Positions 24,722 to 34,847 of a DNA stretch of 64,000 nt are shown in pieces. A program made the translations under genes and the position numbers. The stretch is from Leptolyngbya iicbica LK. Lineage in GTDB: Bacteria; Cyanobacteriota; Cyanobacteriia; Phormidesmidales; Phormidesmidaceae. The notes beneath the pieces are model-generated. The model worked only from the letters and a program-made list of their open reading frames with translations. It ran no database searches and was not told the origin of the DNA. Positions within the stretch are counted from its first letter, which is position 1. Each line of letters starts with the position of its first letter. The stretch covers positions 1,482,039-1,546,038 of the forward strand of contig NZ_QVFV01000002.1 in the NCBI RefSeq assembly GCF_004212215.1, read 5' to 3'.

Positions 24722-25528
24722 ATGAGTGATTCTTCGCCTTCACCGGCTGAAACCAACCCCGAGCCCACACCCGAAACTCCTTCCGAGTCCCCCCGTCCGA
24801 CGGCCAAAAACTGGCCATTATGGTTGGGCATCGGCTTTTTTGGACTGATTAGCGTAGCTTTATTGGTCTCGTTAGGGAGCTTGATGCGTACCGAGGGCGA
24901 TGCCTCGCTGGTGGCCGACGCGCCAGATACCGCAACGGCTGAGGCAAATCCGCAGGACGATCTGCGGGCCCATCAAGCTTTGGTTAATGAAGTGGTGGCC
25001 GACCTGGGTCGTGATTTTTTGATCGGCGATTCGCCCACCAAGGGCAACCCGGACGCCGAGATCATCATGCTGGAATTTTCGGATTTTCAGTGTCCTTACT
25101 GCGCCCGGGCTTCCGAGCAAGTGGAAGCCTTTATGGAGGCGCATGGGGATGAGGTACTCCTGGTGTTTAAGCACTTTCCCCTTACGAGCATTCACCCCGA
25201 GGCCATTCCCTCGGCGTTAGCGACTTGGGCCGCTGACCAACAGGGCCAGTTTTGGGAATTTCATCAAGCGCTTTTTGCCAATCAGGCAGACTTAGGTGAA
25301 GAGCTGTATGTGCAGATTGCCACTGACTTGGGGCTCGATCTAGAACAGTTTAACCGAGATCGCGCCAGTGATGAGGCGAAAGCAGCATTAGCCCGCGATT
25401 TGGCCCTGGTGCAAGAGTTTCAACTCCGCAGCACCCCCACCTTCATCATGGATGGCCTGTTGATTCCCGGTGCGGTGCCGAGCGAGTTTTTTGCCGAAGC
25501 GCTCACCCGTTTGCAAGCAGATCAGTAA
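24722..25528 (+). CDS. Membrane-anchored DsbA-like thioredoxin (Thioredoxin_4)
   Basis: 268 residues: a Pro/Glu-rich cytoplasmic tail, one membrane helix (about 32-52), a spacer, then a DsbA/BdbD-like domain with C124-PY-C127 in SDFQCPYCARA and the cis-Pro loop RSTPTFIMDG near residue 240. It would oxidise or isomerise disulfides in the lumen or periplasm. The family is usual in cyanobacteria and other bacteria. Confidence 0.9.
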   Translation: MSDSSPSPAETNPEPTPETPSESPRPTAKNWPLWLGIGFFGLISVALLVSLGSLMRTEGDASLVADAPDTATAEANPQDDLRAHQALVNEVVADLGRDFLIGDSPTKGNPDAEIIMLEFSDFQCPYCARASEQVEAFMEAHGDEVLLVFKHFPLTSIHPEAIPSALATWAADQQGQFWEFHQALFANQADLGEELYVQIATDLGLDLEQFNRDRASDEAKAALARDLALVQEFQLRSTPTFIMDGLLIPGAVPSEFFAEALTRLQADQ

Positions 25529-25574
25529 ATCGTTCAGCCAAACTGATATTCCTGCAGGAATGGGTATGGAATCA

Positions 25575-25725
25575 GTTGTGACAGCCGTCTCGCGGATTCA
25601 CTGCCAGCCGCGCTAAGGAATGAGAATTGAATTTGAATTAAGTGTGAACAGCCGTCTCGGCGGTTCCAGTACAGGCAAGCTCCTTGCCCGACAGGAACTG
25701 GATTTTATGAAATCCTCATGCCTAA
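25575..25725. repeat. Intergenic repeat with AGCCGTCTCG blocks
   Basis: Two copies of ACAGCCGTCTCG (near 25581 and 25647), each followed by a partial inverted repeat, and a GGCAAGCTCCTTGCC hairpin near 25674. The set is related to the repeat at 18130-18180. No gene is present. Confidence 0.6.
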
Positions 25726-25745
25726 GTTCAGACCATCCAAGAAGG

Positions 25746-26531
25746 CTACTTGTTTTTGGGCAGGCGGCGCTTTTTCGACGGTTGCGATCGCCGTGTGTGG
25801 CCCTTGGTCGTGTTGATCAGGGCGTTCGCGGCGGCGACCACCGCTGGGTCGGTATCTTTGAGGGCGCGTTGTAGCCAGGGCAATCGCTTCGCCGGGCTCA
25901 CTGGCTCTAAGGCTTCGATCGCGGCTAGCCGCACGGTGGCGTCAGTATCGCGGGTTAACCGCCCGAGGACTGGTAGCCAGCGAGCTTGGGACTGCATTCC
26001 GGCTTGGGGCAAAATTTCAGCGATCGCAGTGGCGACCTGATAGCGTGTGGCGGCATCCGGGGCATAGCTGGCAGCTAATACAGCATTAGGGTCAGCAACG
26101 CGGAGGTCTGAGGTCGGCGCTGACGAGCTAGAGGCTGACGCTGGGCCTTCGGGCACCGTCGGACTCTGCATAACCGGCTGCGGCAGGGGAGTCGGAACCG
26201 TCGCCGTGACCGGCGTTTCGGCCCGTTGGGGCGAGGTAGCAACGGATGCAGTGGGGGGCTCAACCGGAGTCGCCACGGAGGCCGGGGGGCTGACTGCGGC
26301 GGGAGCCGGAGCCGGACTGACCGCAGGAGCTGGGGCCGGGGCGGCATAGTCTCGGCGCAGCTGGTCAGTGGCTTCTCGCAGCCGCCGCTCATGCTCCGAT
26401 TCTGACAGGTCGAGTTGGCGCTGCAAATCTTGCACGATCGCGGCCTGACGCGACGCCTGTTTTGACGCGAGGAAATATGCGATCGACCCTCCCGCTAAGA
26501 CACCAATGATCAAACCAATCACGAATCCCAT
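25746..26531 (-). CDS. Membrane-anchored protein with Pro/Ala linker and HEAT-like repeats
   Basis: 261 residues. An N-terminal membrane helix with a glycine pattern (GLIIGVLAGGSIAYFLA), a short coiled coil (QRQLDLSESEHERRLREATDQL), about 80 residues of Pro/Ala/Thr-rich linker, then HEAT-like helices (ATRYQVATAIAEILP, DATVRLAAIEALEPV, DPAVVAAANALI) and a very basic tail. The layout suggests a membrane-tethered scaffold. The basic tail could touch nucleic acid or acidic lipids. Confidence 0.75.
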   Translation of the reverse strand: MGFVIGLIIGVLAGGSIAYFLASKQASRQAAIVQDLQRQLDLSESEHERRLREATDQLRRDYAAPAPAPAVSPAPAPAAVSPPASVATPVEPPTASVATSPQRAETPVTATVPTPLPQPVMQSPTVPEGPASASSSSAPTSDLRVADPNAVLAASYAPDAATRYQVATAIAEILPQAGMQSQARWLPVLGRLTRDTDATVRLAAIEALEPVSPAKRLPWLQRALKDTDPAVVAAANALINTTKGHTRRSQPSKKRRLPKNK

Positions 26532-26671
26532 CTGGTTAACCTCCCAACATGCCCAGCAAACCCTTTCAGAGGCTTAGTTTACCGCGAAGGGCGATCGCCA
26601 TTCAGCTGGGACGGGCTCGGGCTGTGATCCATGAGGCGACATCGCCCCAAGTCGTGGATGATTAGGCCGAG

Positions 26672-28090
26672 TTAACCGCCATTTGCCAGGGCAGGCCGAT
26701 CGCAGTTCTGGAAAAAGGTGTGTTCTAGTTGAGCAGCGATCGCCAGCACCGTATCATCCGCTGCCGGGCGACCAATCAGCTGCACCCCCACGGGCAAGCC
26801 CGATGGAGTAAAACCAGTGGGGAGGGCGATCGCGGGCTGTCCACTCGCATTAAAAGGCGGACAGGGGGCAATCCAATTAATAATGTTGTCCAGAATTTGC
26901 GGACAACGCAGGGATTGCCATTCGCCAATGCGGATCGCGGGATGCATGTACACCGGCGCGAGCACGATGTCGTAGTCCTGCAATTGCGCCACGATTTTTC
27001 GCGACACCACCTGTAGCTTGCTCACCGCCCGCAGGTATTTGCCACTGCGAATCTGCCAAGCTCGCCACCAGAGCCAGCGGTTCATTTTTTCCATCACAAA
27101 GAACGGAACGTTGGCTTCAGCCAGCACACATTGCCAGGCCGTGGTAAACGGTTCAATCAACTCGGATAAATCTGGCGGCGGCATCGACTCGACTTGATGA
27201 CCCAGCGACTCTAAATGATGGGCGGTGTCGAGCACCGCTTGTTTGCAATCCGCATCGGCATCGCCAATGGGTTCAACGCCAGTGATGACCCCGATTTTGA
27301 GCGGCGGCGGATCAACCTGCGTGGCGGTGAGAAAGCTGGTTTCTGGCGGGGGCAACCAATACGGATCGCCCGTTACGTAACCCGCCATCACATCTAAAAA
27401 AGCGGCGGTGTCGGACACGGTGCGCCCCAGCGGCCCGTTGGTTGCCAAACCGTGCAGCCGTTCGCCCACAGGGGCAAAACTGACCCGCCCACGCGAGGGT
27501 TTCATGCCCACTAACCCACAGCAAAAAGCGGGACCACGCAAGGAACCGCCACCGTCAGAACCTTGGGCGATCGCGCACAATCCCGCGGCCAATGCCGACG
27601 CCCCACCGCCCGTCGAGCCGCCTGCCGTATGTTCCAGGCTCCAGGGATTACGGGTGGGCAAGAAGCCGGGCGGTTCGGTATAGGGAAAGGAACCGAGCTG
27701 CGACGTGGCGGTTTTGCCTAAAAAGACGAAACCCGCATTGCGTAAGCGGGGAATCAGGCCATCATCTTTTTCGGCGATGCGGTTTTTGGCGGCGGCAAGA
27801 CCATAAGAACAGGGCACGCCCGCGATCGGATTCAAATCTTTGACCGACAGCGGCACGCCAAAAAATGGGGGCAGATCAGTTGGATCACTCGTGGCCAGGT
27901 ATTCGGTCTTTTGCGTGGCGTCGGCGATCGCCGCTTCCCTCATGACGGTGAAATAGCTACCCAGGATGGGATTCAACCGCTCAATCCGCTCCAAATACAG
28001 TTCCGTCAGCTCCAGCGGGGAGATAGTTTTGTGGCGAATGAGGCGGGCTTGCTCTAACGCTGGGGTAAACGCAAGATCTGTTTTATCCAT
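26672..28090 (-). CDS. Amidase signature family protein (GatA-like)
   Basis: 472 residues. Ser-cisSer-Lys hydrolase: the Lys lies in GVPLSVKDLNPIAG, the Gly/Ser-rich region is EHTAGGSTGGGASALAAGLCAIAQGSDGGGSLRGPA, and the nucleophile Ser lies in GSDGGGSLRGPA. The C-terminal end FTPSGLPVGVQLIGRPAAD is typical. It is a stand-alone amidase and not the GatA subunit of the tRNA amidotransferase, since no gatB/gatC is near. Its substrate is unknown. Confidence 0.88.
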   Translation of the reverse strand: MDKTDLAFTPALEQARLIRHKTISPLELTELYLERIERLNPILGSYFTVMREAAIADATQKTEYLATSDPTDLPPFFGVPLSVKDLNPIAGVPCSYGLAAAKNRIAEKDDGLIPRLRNAGFVFLGKTATSQLGSFPYTEPPGFLPTRNPWSLEHTAGGSTGGGASALAAGLCAIAQGSDGGGSLRGPAFCCGLVGMKPSRGRVSFAPVGERLHGLATNGPLGRTVSDTAAFLDVMAGYVTGDPYWLPPPETSFLTATQVDPPPLKIGVITGVEPIGDADADCKQAVLDTAHHLESLGHQVESMPPPDLSELIEPFTTAWQCVLAEANVPFFVMEKMNRWLWWRAWQIRSGKYLRAVSKLQVVSRKIVAQLQDYDIVLAPVYMHPAIRIGEWQSLRCPQILDNIINWIAPCPPFNASGQPAIALPTGFTPSGLPVGVQLIGRPAADDTVLAIAAQLEHTFFQNCDRPALANGG

Positions 28091-28976
28091 GAACTCAATC
28101 GGGGACCTGCGTAGGTAAGCATATCGCGGATGTTTTCAGCGTTGCCCAGTCTGACAGACAGTATGGCAATTGGGGCAGACAGCCACACGGCCACTCCCGA
28201 GACCGTCAGGACATGACCAAATCAAGCTGCCCATCGCATTGCAGGGGGAATGACCAGAAAACTCAACCCCAGCGGTCAGCAAAGCCACTGTTTGGCTCAA
28301 TCGGCCTGCGCCTCTCCCTGGCCGGATAAAAACACCTGTGAACAGCTCGGCCATGGCATCGGTGCAGCCAGATCAGTCGAAAGCAACCAATGCATTTGCC
28401 CAGCCAGGAGTGTTACATCTCTTTACCGGAGAAATCGGTACTCCCTGACAAAAAGCGTAGGAAAAAGCAACAAACGATACAGACGATTTTGATTTGTGTT
28501 TTCGCATGTAAAGAAACTGTATCGTCCTTAACCAAAGAAATGAACCCGAGTACTCAAGTGTTCCTACTTAGAAGCCTTGGCTGTTTGCCGTGAATGTCTT
28601 GTTCTATAAGGCGTTGGGGTGAGTGCAGAAAAGGTCGAAGGGGGCAGCAAAAACACCTGTCCCTACTCAATGAAATACTCGTGCCCCTAGTTTGGGAAAA
28701 AGTTTTGGGCCTACTATTTTGCGGCTTTGAGCGCTTGAGTACAGGCCTAATCACTCAATAAACCCTAGGGCGGGAATCGCCTCAATCAAAGTTAAGGCGA
28801 TTGATATAACTCCTTCAACGCCAAACGGCTATCGCGCTGCCAGAGATTTCTAAGGTTTCCACCCTTGACGCCTTCCCTCACCAAATCGTTAGCGAAGTGC
28901 CCACCCAAGCCTGATCAGAAAGACTCTCCAGCTCTATCGATAGCCCCTCAGCGGAATCTGGTTAATACTCACACGC
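28091..28976. other. 886-bp non-coding region upstream of nifB
   Basis: No credible coding frame. It contains an inverted repeat ACGATACAG (28474-28482) / CTGTATCGT (28517-28525) with 34 bp between, and a later C/T-rich stretch. With the terminator at 28977 it could encode a small RNA or a long nif leader. The nifB promoter must be in or just after it; I could not identify a CnfR or NtcA site. Confidence 0.5.
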
Positions 28977-29006
28977 AAAAGAGACGTGGCAAGCCGCGTC
29001 TCTTTT
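28977..29006 (+). terminator. Rho-independent-type terminator or attenuator before nifB
   Basis: AAAAGAGACG (28977-28986), a 10-nt loop, then CGTCTCTTTT (28997-29006). A perfect 10-bp stem with flanking A and T runs, 86 bp before the nifB start. No gene ends upstream on the plus strand, so it either ends an unseen RNA or attenuates nifB transcription. Confidence 0.75.
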
Positions 29007-29091
29007 ATCTCACCTGCTCCCAGATGCCGCTCAGGATTTATGCGAACCACCACTCGCGGCTTTGACTGGACCCCACCCACCCTGAGAGCCC

Positions 29092-30591
29092 ATGACGCCA
29101 CCCCCTAACGCCACCACCGCCGAACCGACCCTCGACATTACCCTGACCAAGACTCAGACCAAAGTGAAGTCCGCTAAAGGCAGCAACTGCGGCTGTAGCA
29201 CCTCCGGCCAGCCCAAGGAAATGGATGACAAGATGCGATCGCGCATCGAAAACCATCCCTGCTACAGCGAAGAAGCCCACCACCATTACGCCCGGATGCA
29301 CGTCGCCGTGGCCCCCGCCTGCAACATCCAGTGCAACTACTGCAACCGCAAATACGACTGCGCCAACGAGAGCCGCCCCGGCGTCGTCAGCGAACTGCTC
29401 ACCCCGGAAGAAGCGGCCCATAAGGTACTGGTGGTCGCAGGCAAGATTCCCCAAATGACGGTGCTGGGCATTGCTGGTCCTGGCGATCCGCTGGCGAATC
29501 CTGAAAAGACGTTCCGCACCTTTGAGTTGATTGCGGACAAAGCGCCCGACATCAAGCTGTGCCTCTCGACCAACGGCCTGATGCTGCCGGACTACGTGGA
29601 CCGCATCAAAGAACTCAACATCGACCACGTCACCATCACGATTAATATGATCGATCCCGAAATCGGGGCGAAGATTTATCCCTGGGTTCACTATCGCCGC
29701 CGTCGCTATCGCGGCATTGATGGGGTGAAAATCCTCCACGAGCGGCAAATGGAAGGCTTGCAAGCCCTGCAAGAGGCCGACATCCTCTGCAAAGTGAACT
29801 CAGTCTTGATTCCCGGTGTGAATGACGAACACATGCCGGAAGTCAACGCCGCAATCCGAGAACGAGGCGCTTTTCTGCACAACATCATGCCTCTCATCTC
29901 GGCTCCGGAGCACGGTACCTACTTTGGCTTGAACGGCCAGCCTGGCCCCACCCCCAAAGAGCTGAAAGCCGTTCAAGACAAGTGCTCCGGCAATATGAAA
30001 CTGATGCGCCACTGCCGTCAGTGTCGGGCCGATGCCGTTGGCCTGCTGGGTGAAGACCGCAGCCAAGAATTCACCAAAGAGAAGTTCATGGAAATGTCGG
30101 CGGACTACAACCTGGAAACCCGCCAAGCCGTCCACATCGGCATCCAACAGTTCAAAGCGAAGGTGCAAGCCGCGAAGGAACTGGCTTCTAAGGGCGGTGC
30201 AGAAAGTTCTGACGCGATGCCTTCACCCAAGATTTTGGTCGCGGTGGCGAGCAAGGGCGGCGGCATGGTGAACCAGCACTTCGGGCATGCCAAGGAATTC
30301 ATGATTTACGAAGTGGACGCGAATGAAGCCAAGTTCATCGGTCACCGCAAGATTGCCGACTACTGCCAGGGCGGGTACGGCGAAGAAGCGGCCCTGGACG
30401 GCATTCTCAAGACCATTGAAGACTGCAAGGCCATCTTTGCGATGAAGGTTGGCCCCTGTCCCCAAAAGGCCATCAAGGAAGCAGGCATCGAAGTGGTCGA
30501 AGACTACGGCGTGATTGAAGCGATCGCCCGCAAGTACTACGACCAAGCCGTTCTCGCCGAATCGGAAAGCCTCGCCTCGGTCATCGCCTAA
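29092..30591 (+). CDS. nifB: Nitrogenase cofactor biosynthesis radical SAM protein NifB
   Basis: 499 residues. Makes NifB-co, the 8Fe-9S-C precursor of FeMo-co. An N-terminal extension with CGCSTS is followed by the radical-SAM cluster motif [15 protein letters not shown], then [12 protein letters not shown] (SAM-binding), and the [11 protein letters not shown] cluster region. From about residue 380 there is a NifX/NafY-like domain ([29 protein letters not shown]). This fused architecture is the usual cyanobacterial one. It is the first gene of the nif supercluster, 61 bp before fdxN. Confidence 0.97.
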   Translation: MTPPPNATTAEPTLDITLTKTQTKVKSAKGSNCGCSTSGQPKEMDDKMRSRIENHPCYSEEAHHHYARMHVAVAPACNIQCNYCNRKYDCANESRPGVVSELLTPEEAAHKVLVVAGKIPQMTVLGIAGPGDPLANPEKTFRTFELIADKAPDIKLCLSTNGLMLPDYVDRIKELNIDHVTITINMIDPEIGAKIYPWVHYRRRRYRGIDGVKILHERQMEGLQALQEADILCKVNSVLIPGVNDEHMPEVNAAIRERGAFLHNIMPLISAPEHGTYFGLNGQPGPTPKELKAVQDKCSGNMKLMRHCRQCRADAVGLLGEDRSQEFTKEKFMEMSADYNLETRQAVHIGIQQFKAKVQAAKELASKGGAESSDAMPSPKILVAVASKGGGMVNQHFGHAKEFMIYEVDANEAKFIGHRKIADYCQGGYGEEAALDGILKTIEDCKAIFAMKVGPCPQKAIKEAGIEVVEDYGVIEAIARKYYDQAVLAESESLASVIA

Positions 30592-30596
30592 TCCCG

Positions 30597-30624
30597 GTAG
30601 GGGCGCACGGCCGTGCGCCCCTAC
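30597..30624. repeat. Short perfect palindrome after nifB
   Basis: GTAGGGGCGCACGG joined directly to CCGTGCGCCCCTAC: 28 bp, 14-bp arms, no loop. It shares the GTAGGGGCG end with the longer palindromic elements and starts 5 bp after the nifB stop. Confidence 0.9.
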
Positions 30625-30651
30625 GAATCAACCCTCTATTGATTAATCGCC

Positions 30652-31005
30652 ATGACTTACACCATCACCTCGAACTGTATCGGTTGCCAACGATGTCTCT
30701 CCGCCTGCCCCACTGCGGCGATCGCGGTGGATGGTGCCCAAGTCAGGATTAATGAATCTCGCTGTAACCAATGCGCCGACAGCTTTAGCGTCCCCCAATG
30801 CTGGGCCATCTGTCCGACAAGCAATGGATGTATCGAGGCGATCGCCACCACCACCCCCGACTACTGGGAAACCTGGTTCGCCACCTACGCCCACATCGTC
30901 CAGCGCCTCCGCAAAACCGCCAAACCCCAATACTGGAACGCCTGGTTTGACCGCTACGCCGCCACCCTGAATCAGTTGCAAGGGAACGGGCCAGTCACAC
31001 CCTAA
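30652..31005 (+). CDS. fdxN: 4Fe-4S ferredoxin FdxN
   Basis: 117 residues with two cluster motifs: CIGCQRCLSAC near the start and a second, variant CNQCADSFSVPQCWAIC. The spacing with an insertion in the second site is typical of cyanobacterial FdxN in nifB-fdxN-nifS-nifU. The C-terminal 45 residues are helical. Thought to feed electrons to NifB or other maturation steps. Confidence 0.93.
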   Translation: MTYTITSNCIGCQRCLSACPTAAIAVDGAQVRINESRCNQCADSFSVPQCWAICPTSNGCIEAIATTTPDYWETWFATYAHIVQRLRKTAKPQYWNAWFDRYAATLNQLQGNGPVTP

Positions 31006-31017
31006 ACATCCCGTAGA

Positions 31018-31180
31018 AGCGGGGTTCAAGGTACAGGGTTTAGCAGGGTTCAAGGTACAGGGTTTAAGGTTCAAGGCCGACCCTAAACCCCAAACCCTAA
31101 ACCCCAAACCTTAAAACCCTAGACCTTAAACCTTAAACCCTAGACCTTAAACCCTAACCCCCTCACACACCCCTCGGAGC
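31018..31180. repeat. Paired 7-bp arrays (GGTTCAA-type / ACCCTAA-type) between fdxN and nifS
   Basis: Left arm with GGTTCAA, GGTACAG and GGTTTAG units; right arm of about eleven units such as ACCCTAA, ACCCCAA, ACCTTAA and ACCCTAG. The arms are roughly complementary (GGTTTAA against TTAAACC). The right arm looks like a plant telomere repeat but belongs to the window-wide array type. Confidence 0.92.
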
Positions 31181-31187
31181 TTGCCCA

Positions 31188-32405
31188 ATGGTTGTCTATC
31201 TCGATAACAACGCTACGACCAAAATCGACCCCGCTGTTCTCGAAGCGATGTTGCCCTACCTGAGCGAGCTTTACGGCAACCCTTCCTCGATGCACAGCTT
31301 TGGCGGACAGGTCAAAACCGCGCTGGAAGCAGCCCGCGCCCAGGTCGCCAGTCTGCTTGGGGCGCAGGATACCGAAATCATCTTCAATAGCTGCGGCAGC
31401 GAAGGCAACAACACCGCGATTCACGCCGCCCTCGCCGCACAGCCGGAGAAGCGCCACATCATCACTACGGCGGTTGAACACCCCGCCATTCTCTCGGTGT
31501 GCAAGCACCTGGAAAAGAAAGGCTACGACGTGACCTACCTCTCGGTGGATCGGCAGGGTCAGCTCGACCTGATGGAGCTGGAAGCGGCGCTGACGGGCGG
31601 CACGGCACTAGTGACGACGATGTACGCCAACAACGAGACGGGTGTGGTCTTCCCGGTGGAAGCGATCGCCCTCATGGCCAAGGAATACGGCGCGACCGTT
31701 CATGTCGATGCGGTGCAGGCGGTCGGCAAACTGCCTATTGACCTGAGTCGAAGCGCGATCGACCTGCTGACCCTCTCCGGTCACAAGCTCCACGCCCCCA
31801 AAGGCATCGGTGCCCTGTACGTCCGCAAAGGCTTCCGGTTCCGCCCCTTCCTCCTCGGCGGCCACCAGGAGCGGGGCCGCCGCGCCGGGACGCAGAACGT
31901 CGCCAGCATCGTCGCCCTCGGCAAAGCCGCTGCAATTGCTGAGTTGGATTTGGCCCAGGGGACGGACCCCTCCAAGGGGTCCGTCCCCTCAGAAGCGGCA
32001 CTCCGGGATCTGCTGCAACGCGAACTGCTCGCCACCATTCCCGACTGCGAAGTTAACGGCGGCAACTCCCCCCGCTTGCCCAACACCACCAACATCGGCT
32101 TCAAATACATCGAAGGCGAAGCCATCCTTTACATGCTCAACCGCGAAGGCATCTGCGCCTCCTCCGGTTCCGCCTGTACCTCCGGTTCCCTCGACCCATC
32201 CCACGTGCTGATGGCGATGGGCCTGCCTTACACCATCCTGCACGGCTCCATCCGGTTCAGCCTTTCCCGCTTCACCACCGAAGCCGAAATCCAGCACGTC
32301 CTCGCAGTGATGCCGGGAATCGTCGATCGCCTCCGCGCCCTGTCCCCGTTCAACAACGACCAGGCCGATTGGCTGCAAGAACGGGATGTCGCGCTGGCGA
32401 CGTAA
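31188..32405 (+). CDS. nifS: Cysteine desulfurase NifS, with an in-frame palindromic insertion
   Basis: 405 residues. PLP enzyme supplying sulfur to NifU. PLP lysine in LSGHKLHAPKGIGALYVRKG; active Cys in SSGSACTSGSLDPSHVL. Between the large domain and the C-terminal domain, residues about 257-267 (QGTDPSKGSVPSE) are encoded by a perfect palindrome (31957-31989) that looks like an inserted repeat unit; the frame is kept and all catalytic residues are intact. NifS proteins without it are about 11 residues shorter at this point. Confidence 0.95.
   Translation: MVVYLDNNATTKIDPAVLEAMLPYLSELYGNPSSMHSFGGQVKTALEAARAQVASLLGAQDTEIIFNSCGSEGNNTAIHAALAAQPEKRHIITTAVEHPAILSVCKHLEKKGYDVTYLSVDRQGQLDLMELEAALTGGTALVTTMYANNETGVVFPVEAIALMAKEYGATVHVDAVQAVGKLPIDLSRSAIDLLTLSGHKLHAPKGIGALYVRKGFRFRPFLLGGHQERGRRAGTQNVASIVALGKAAAIAELDLAQGTDPSKGSVPSEAALRDLLQRELLATIPDCEVNGGNSPRLPNTTNIGFKYIEGEAILYMLNREGICASSGSACTSGSLDPSHVLMAMGLPYTILHGSIRFSLSRFTTEAEIQHVLAVMPGIVDRLRALSPFNNDQADWLQERDVALAT
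31957..31989. repeat. Perfect palindrome inside nifS
   Basis: Arms AGGGGACGGACCCCT (31957-31971) and its complement AGGGGTCCGTCCCCT (31975-31989) around CCA. 33 bp, a multiple of three, so the reading frame survives. Confidence 0.95.
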
Positions 32406-32411
32406 CCCCCG

Positions 32412-32485
32412 GTAGGGGCGAGGCATTTTCGAGACACCATTTGGGACTCGACCGAAACGATTTTTCGAAAATGCCTCGCCCCTAC
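32412..32485. repeat. Palindromic intergenic element, copy 5
   Basis: Arms GTAGGGGCGAGGCATTTTCGA and TCGAAAATGCCTCGCCCCTAC with a 32-bp centre. Inner bases are TTTTCGA, differing from CTCG in copies 2 and 3 but still paired. Confidence 0.93.
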
Positions 32486-32549
32486 GGACCCAACCACCCA
32501 ACCACCCTGCCACCCTGCTACCCATCCACCTTCTTACCCAAAAAAAGCC
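32486..32549. repeat. C-rich 8-bp array before nifU
   Basis: CCCAACCA, CCCTGCCA, CCCTGCTA, CCCATCCA. Only the C-rich arm is present, right after palindromic copy 5. Confidence 0.8.
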
Positions 32550-33464
32550 ATGTGGGATTATTCCGAAAAAGTACTCGACCTCTTCTACAACCCCGTTAAC
32601 CAAGGTGCCATTGAAGACGGCAACGAGCCCGATGTGGCCGTGGTCTTTGGCGAGGTGGGCAGCATTGCCTGCGGGGATGCCCTGAGACTGCACCTGAAAG
32701 TCCAGGTCTCGAAAGATCAGATTTTGGATGCGCGGTTCCAGACCTTTGGTTGCACGAGCGCGATCGCCTCTTCCTCGGCCCTGACCGAAATCATCAAGGG
32801 CAAGACCCTCGACGAAGCGCTGAACATCAACAACCACGACATCGCGGAATACCTCGGCGGTCTGCCCGAAGCCAAGATGCACTGCTCCGTCATGGGTCAG
32901 GAAGCGCTAGAAGCCGCCATCTACAAGTATCGCGGCATCGAAGTCGAGCACCACGATGAGGATGACGAAGGCACCCTGCTCTGCAAATGCTTCGGCGTCA
33001 CCGAAAACAAAGTCCGCCGCTTCATCCTCGAAAACGACCTGCAAACCGTTGAACAAGTCACCAACTACATCAAAGCCGGTGGCGGCTGCGGCTCCTGCCT
33101 CGCGGGTATCGAAGATGTCCTCATCGAAGTGCAGAAGGAAGCGGCGGACTCTGTCCGCGTCGCCGCCTCGGTCGCCCTGAAACAAGAAGCCGCTGCCACC
33201 GCCGTCGCCGAAGCCCCCGTTCGCACCCTGACGACTCTCCAGAAAATCACCCTCATCCAACAGGTGATCGACGAAGAAATCCGCCCCGTGCTGATTGCCG
33301 ACGGCGGCGACGTCGAACTCCACGACGTCGACGGCGATCGCGTCCTCGTCAAGCTCACAGGAGCCTGCAACGGCTGCGCCAGCAGCGGCGACACCGTCAA
33401 ATACGCGATCGCGGCTCAACTGCGCGATCGGGTCCTCCCCACCCTCACCGTCGAAGCGATCTAA
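32550..33464 (+). CDS. nifU: Fe-S scaffold protein NifU
   Basis: 304 residues with the full three-domain layout: IscU-like scaffold ([42 protein letters not shown]), the central [2Fe-2S] Fer2_BFD domain ([12 protein letters not shown] ... [11 protein letters not shown]), and the C-terminal Nfu domain with CNGC ([13 protein letters not shown]). Takes sulfur from NifS and delivers Fe-S clusters to NifH and NifB. Central-domain cysteines are intact. Confidence 0.97.
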   Translation: MWDYSEKVLDLFYNPVNQGAIEDGNEPDVAVVFGEVGSIACGDALRLHLKVQVSKDQILDARFQTFGCTSAIASSSALTEIIKGKTLDEALNINNHDIAEYLGGLPEAKMHCSVMGQEALEAAIYKYRGIEVEHHDEDDEGTLLCKCFGVTENKVRRFILENDLQTVEQVTNYIKAGGGCGSCLAGIEDVLIEVQKEAADSVRVAASVALKQEAAATAVAEAPVRTLTTLQKITLIQQVIDEEIRPVLIADGGDVELHDVDGDRVLVKLTGACNGCASSGDTVKYAIAAQLRDRVLPTLTVEAI

Positions 33465-33545
33465 ACGGTTCAAGGTCCACGGTTCAAGGTTCAAGGTTCA
33501 AGGCCCAACCCTAACCCGTAAACCGTAAACCGTAAACCTTAGACC
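33465..33545. repeat. Paired 7-bp arrays (GGTTCAA / ACCGTAA) after nifU
   Basis: Left arm: five GGTTCAA-like units. Right arm: ACCCTAA, CCCGTAA, ACCGTAA, ACCGTAA, ACCTTAG. The arms are approximately complementary. Confidence 0.9.
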
Positions 33546-34685
<1,140 letters not shown>

Positions 34686-34695
34686 ATCAACGGGC

Positions 34696-34773
34696 AGGTT
34701 TAACGACGCAGGCGTGAAGCCAAATCACTTGCGAGTCAGCCCTTGGGCCATTCACTCCCAACTCGTTAAACCT
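34696..34773 (+). repeat. 11-bp inverted repeat in the nifH-nifD gap
   Basis: AGGTTTAACGA (34696-34706) and TCGTTAAACCT (34763-34773), perfect, with 56 nt between. It would form a stem at the nifH 3' end. A C-rich run of 7-bp-like units (CTCAGCA, CTCCCAA, CACTCCC) follows at about 34785-34833. Confidence 0.85.
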
Positions 34774-34847
34774 CACCGTTCATGCTCAGCACTCAGCACC
34801 CAATTTCACTCCCAACACTCACTCCCTACGCTTATTGAGAGGGCATT

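Noticed and set aside
28091-29091. NtcA site GTAN8TAC upstream of nifB
   Set aside because: Only near matches with wrong spacing (for example GTA-N12-TAC near 28555) were found by eye.
31081-31180. Telomere-like (CCCTAAA) repeat implying a chromosome end or eukaryotic contamination
   Set aside because: It lies in the middle of a bacterial operon and is one of a series of arrays with different units.
31989-32882. 297-codon minus-strand frame across nifS-nifU
   Set aside because: It runs through the palindromic repeat and both nif genes in antisense; no domain.
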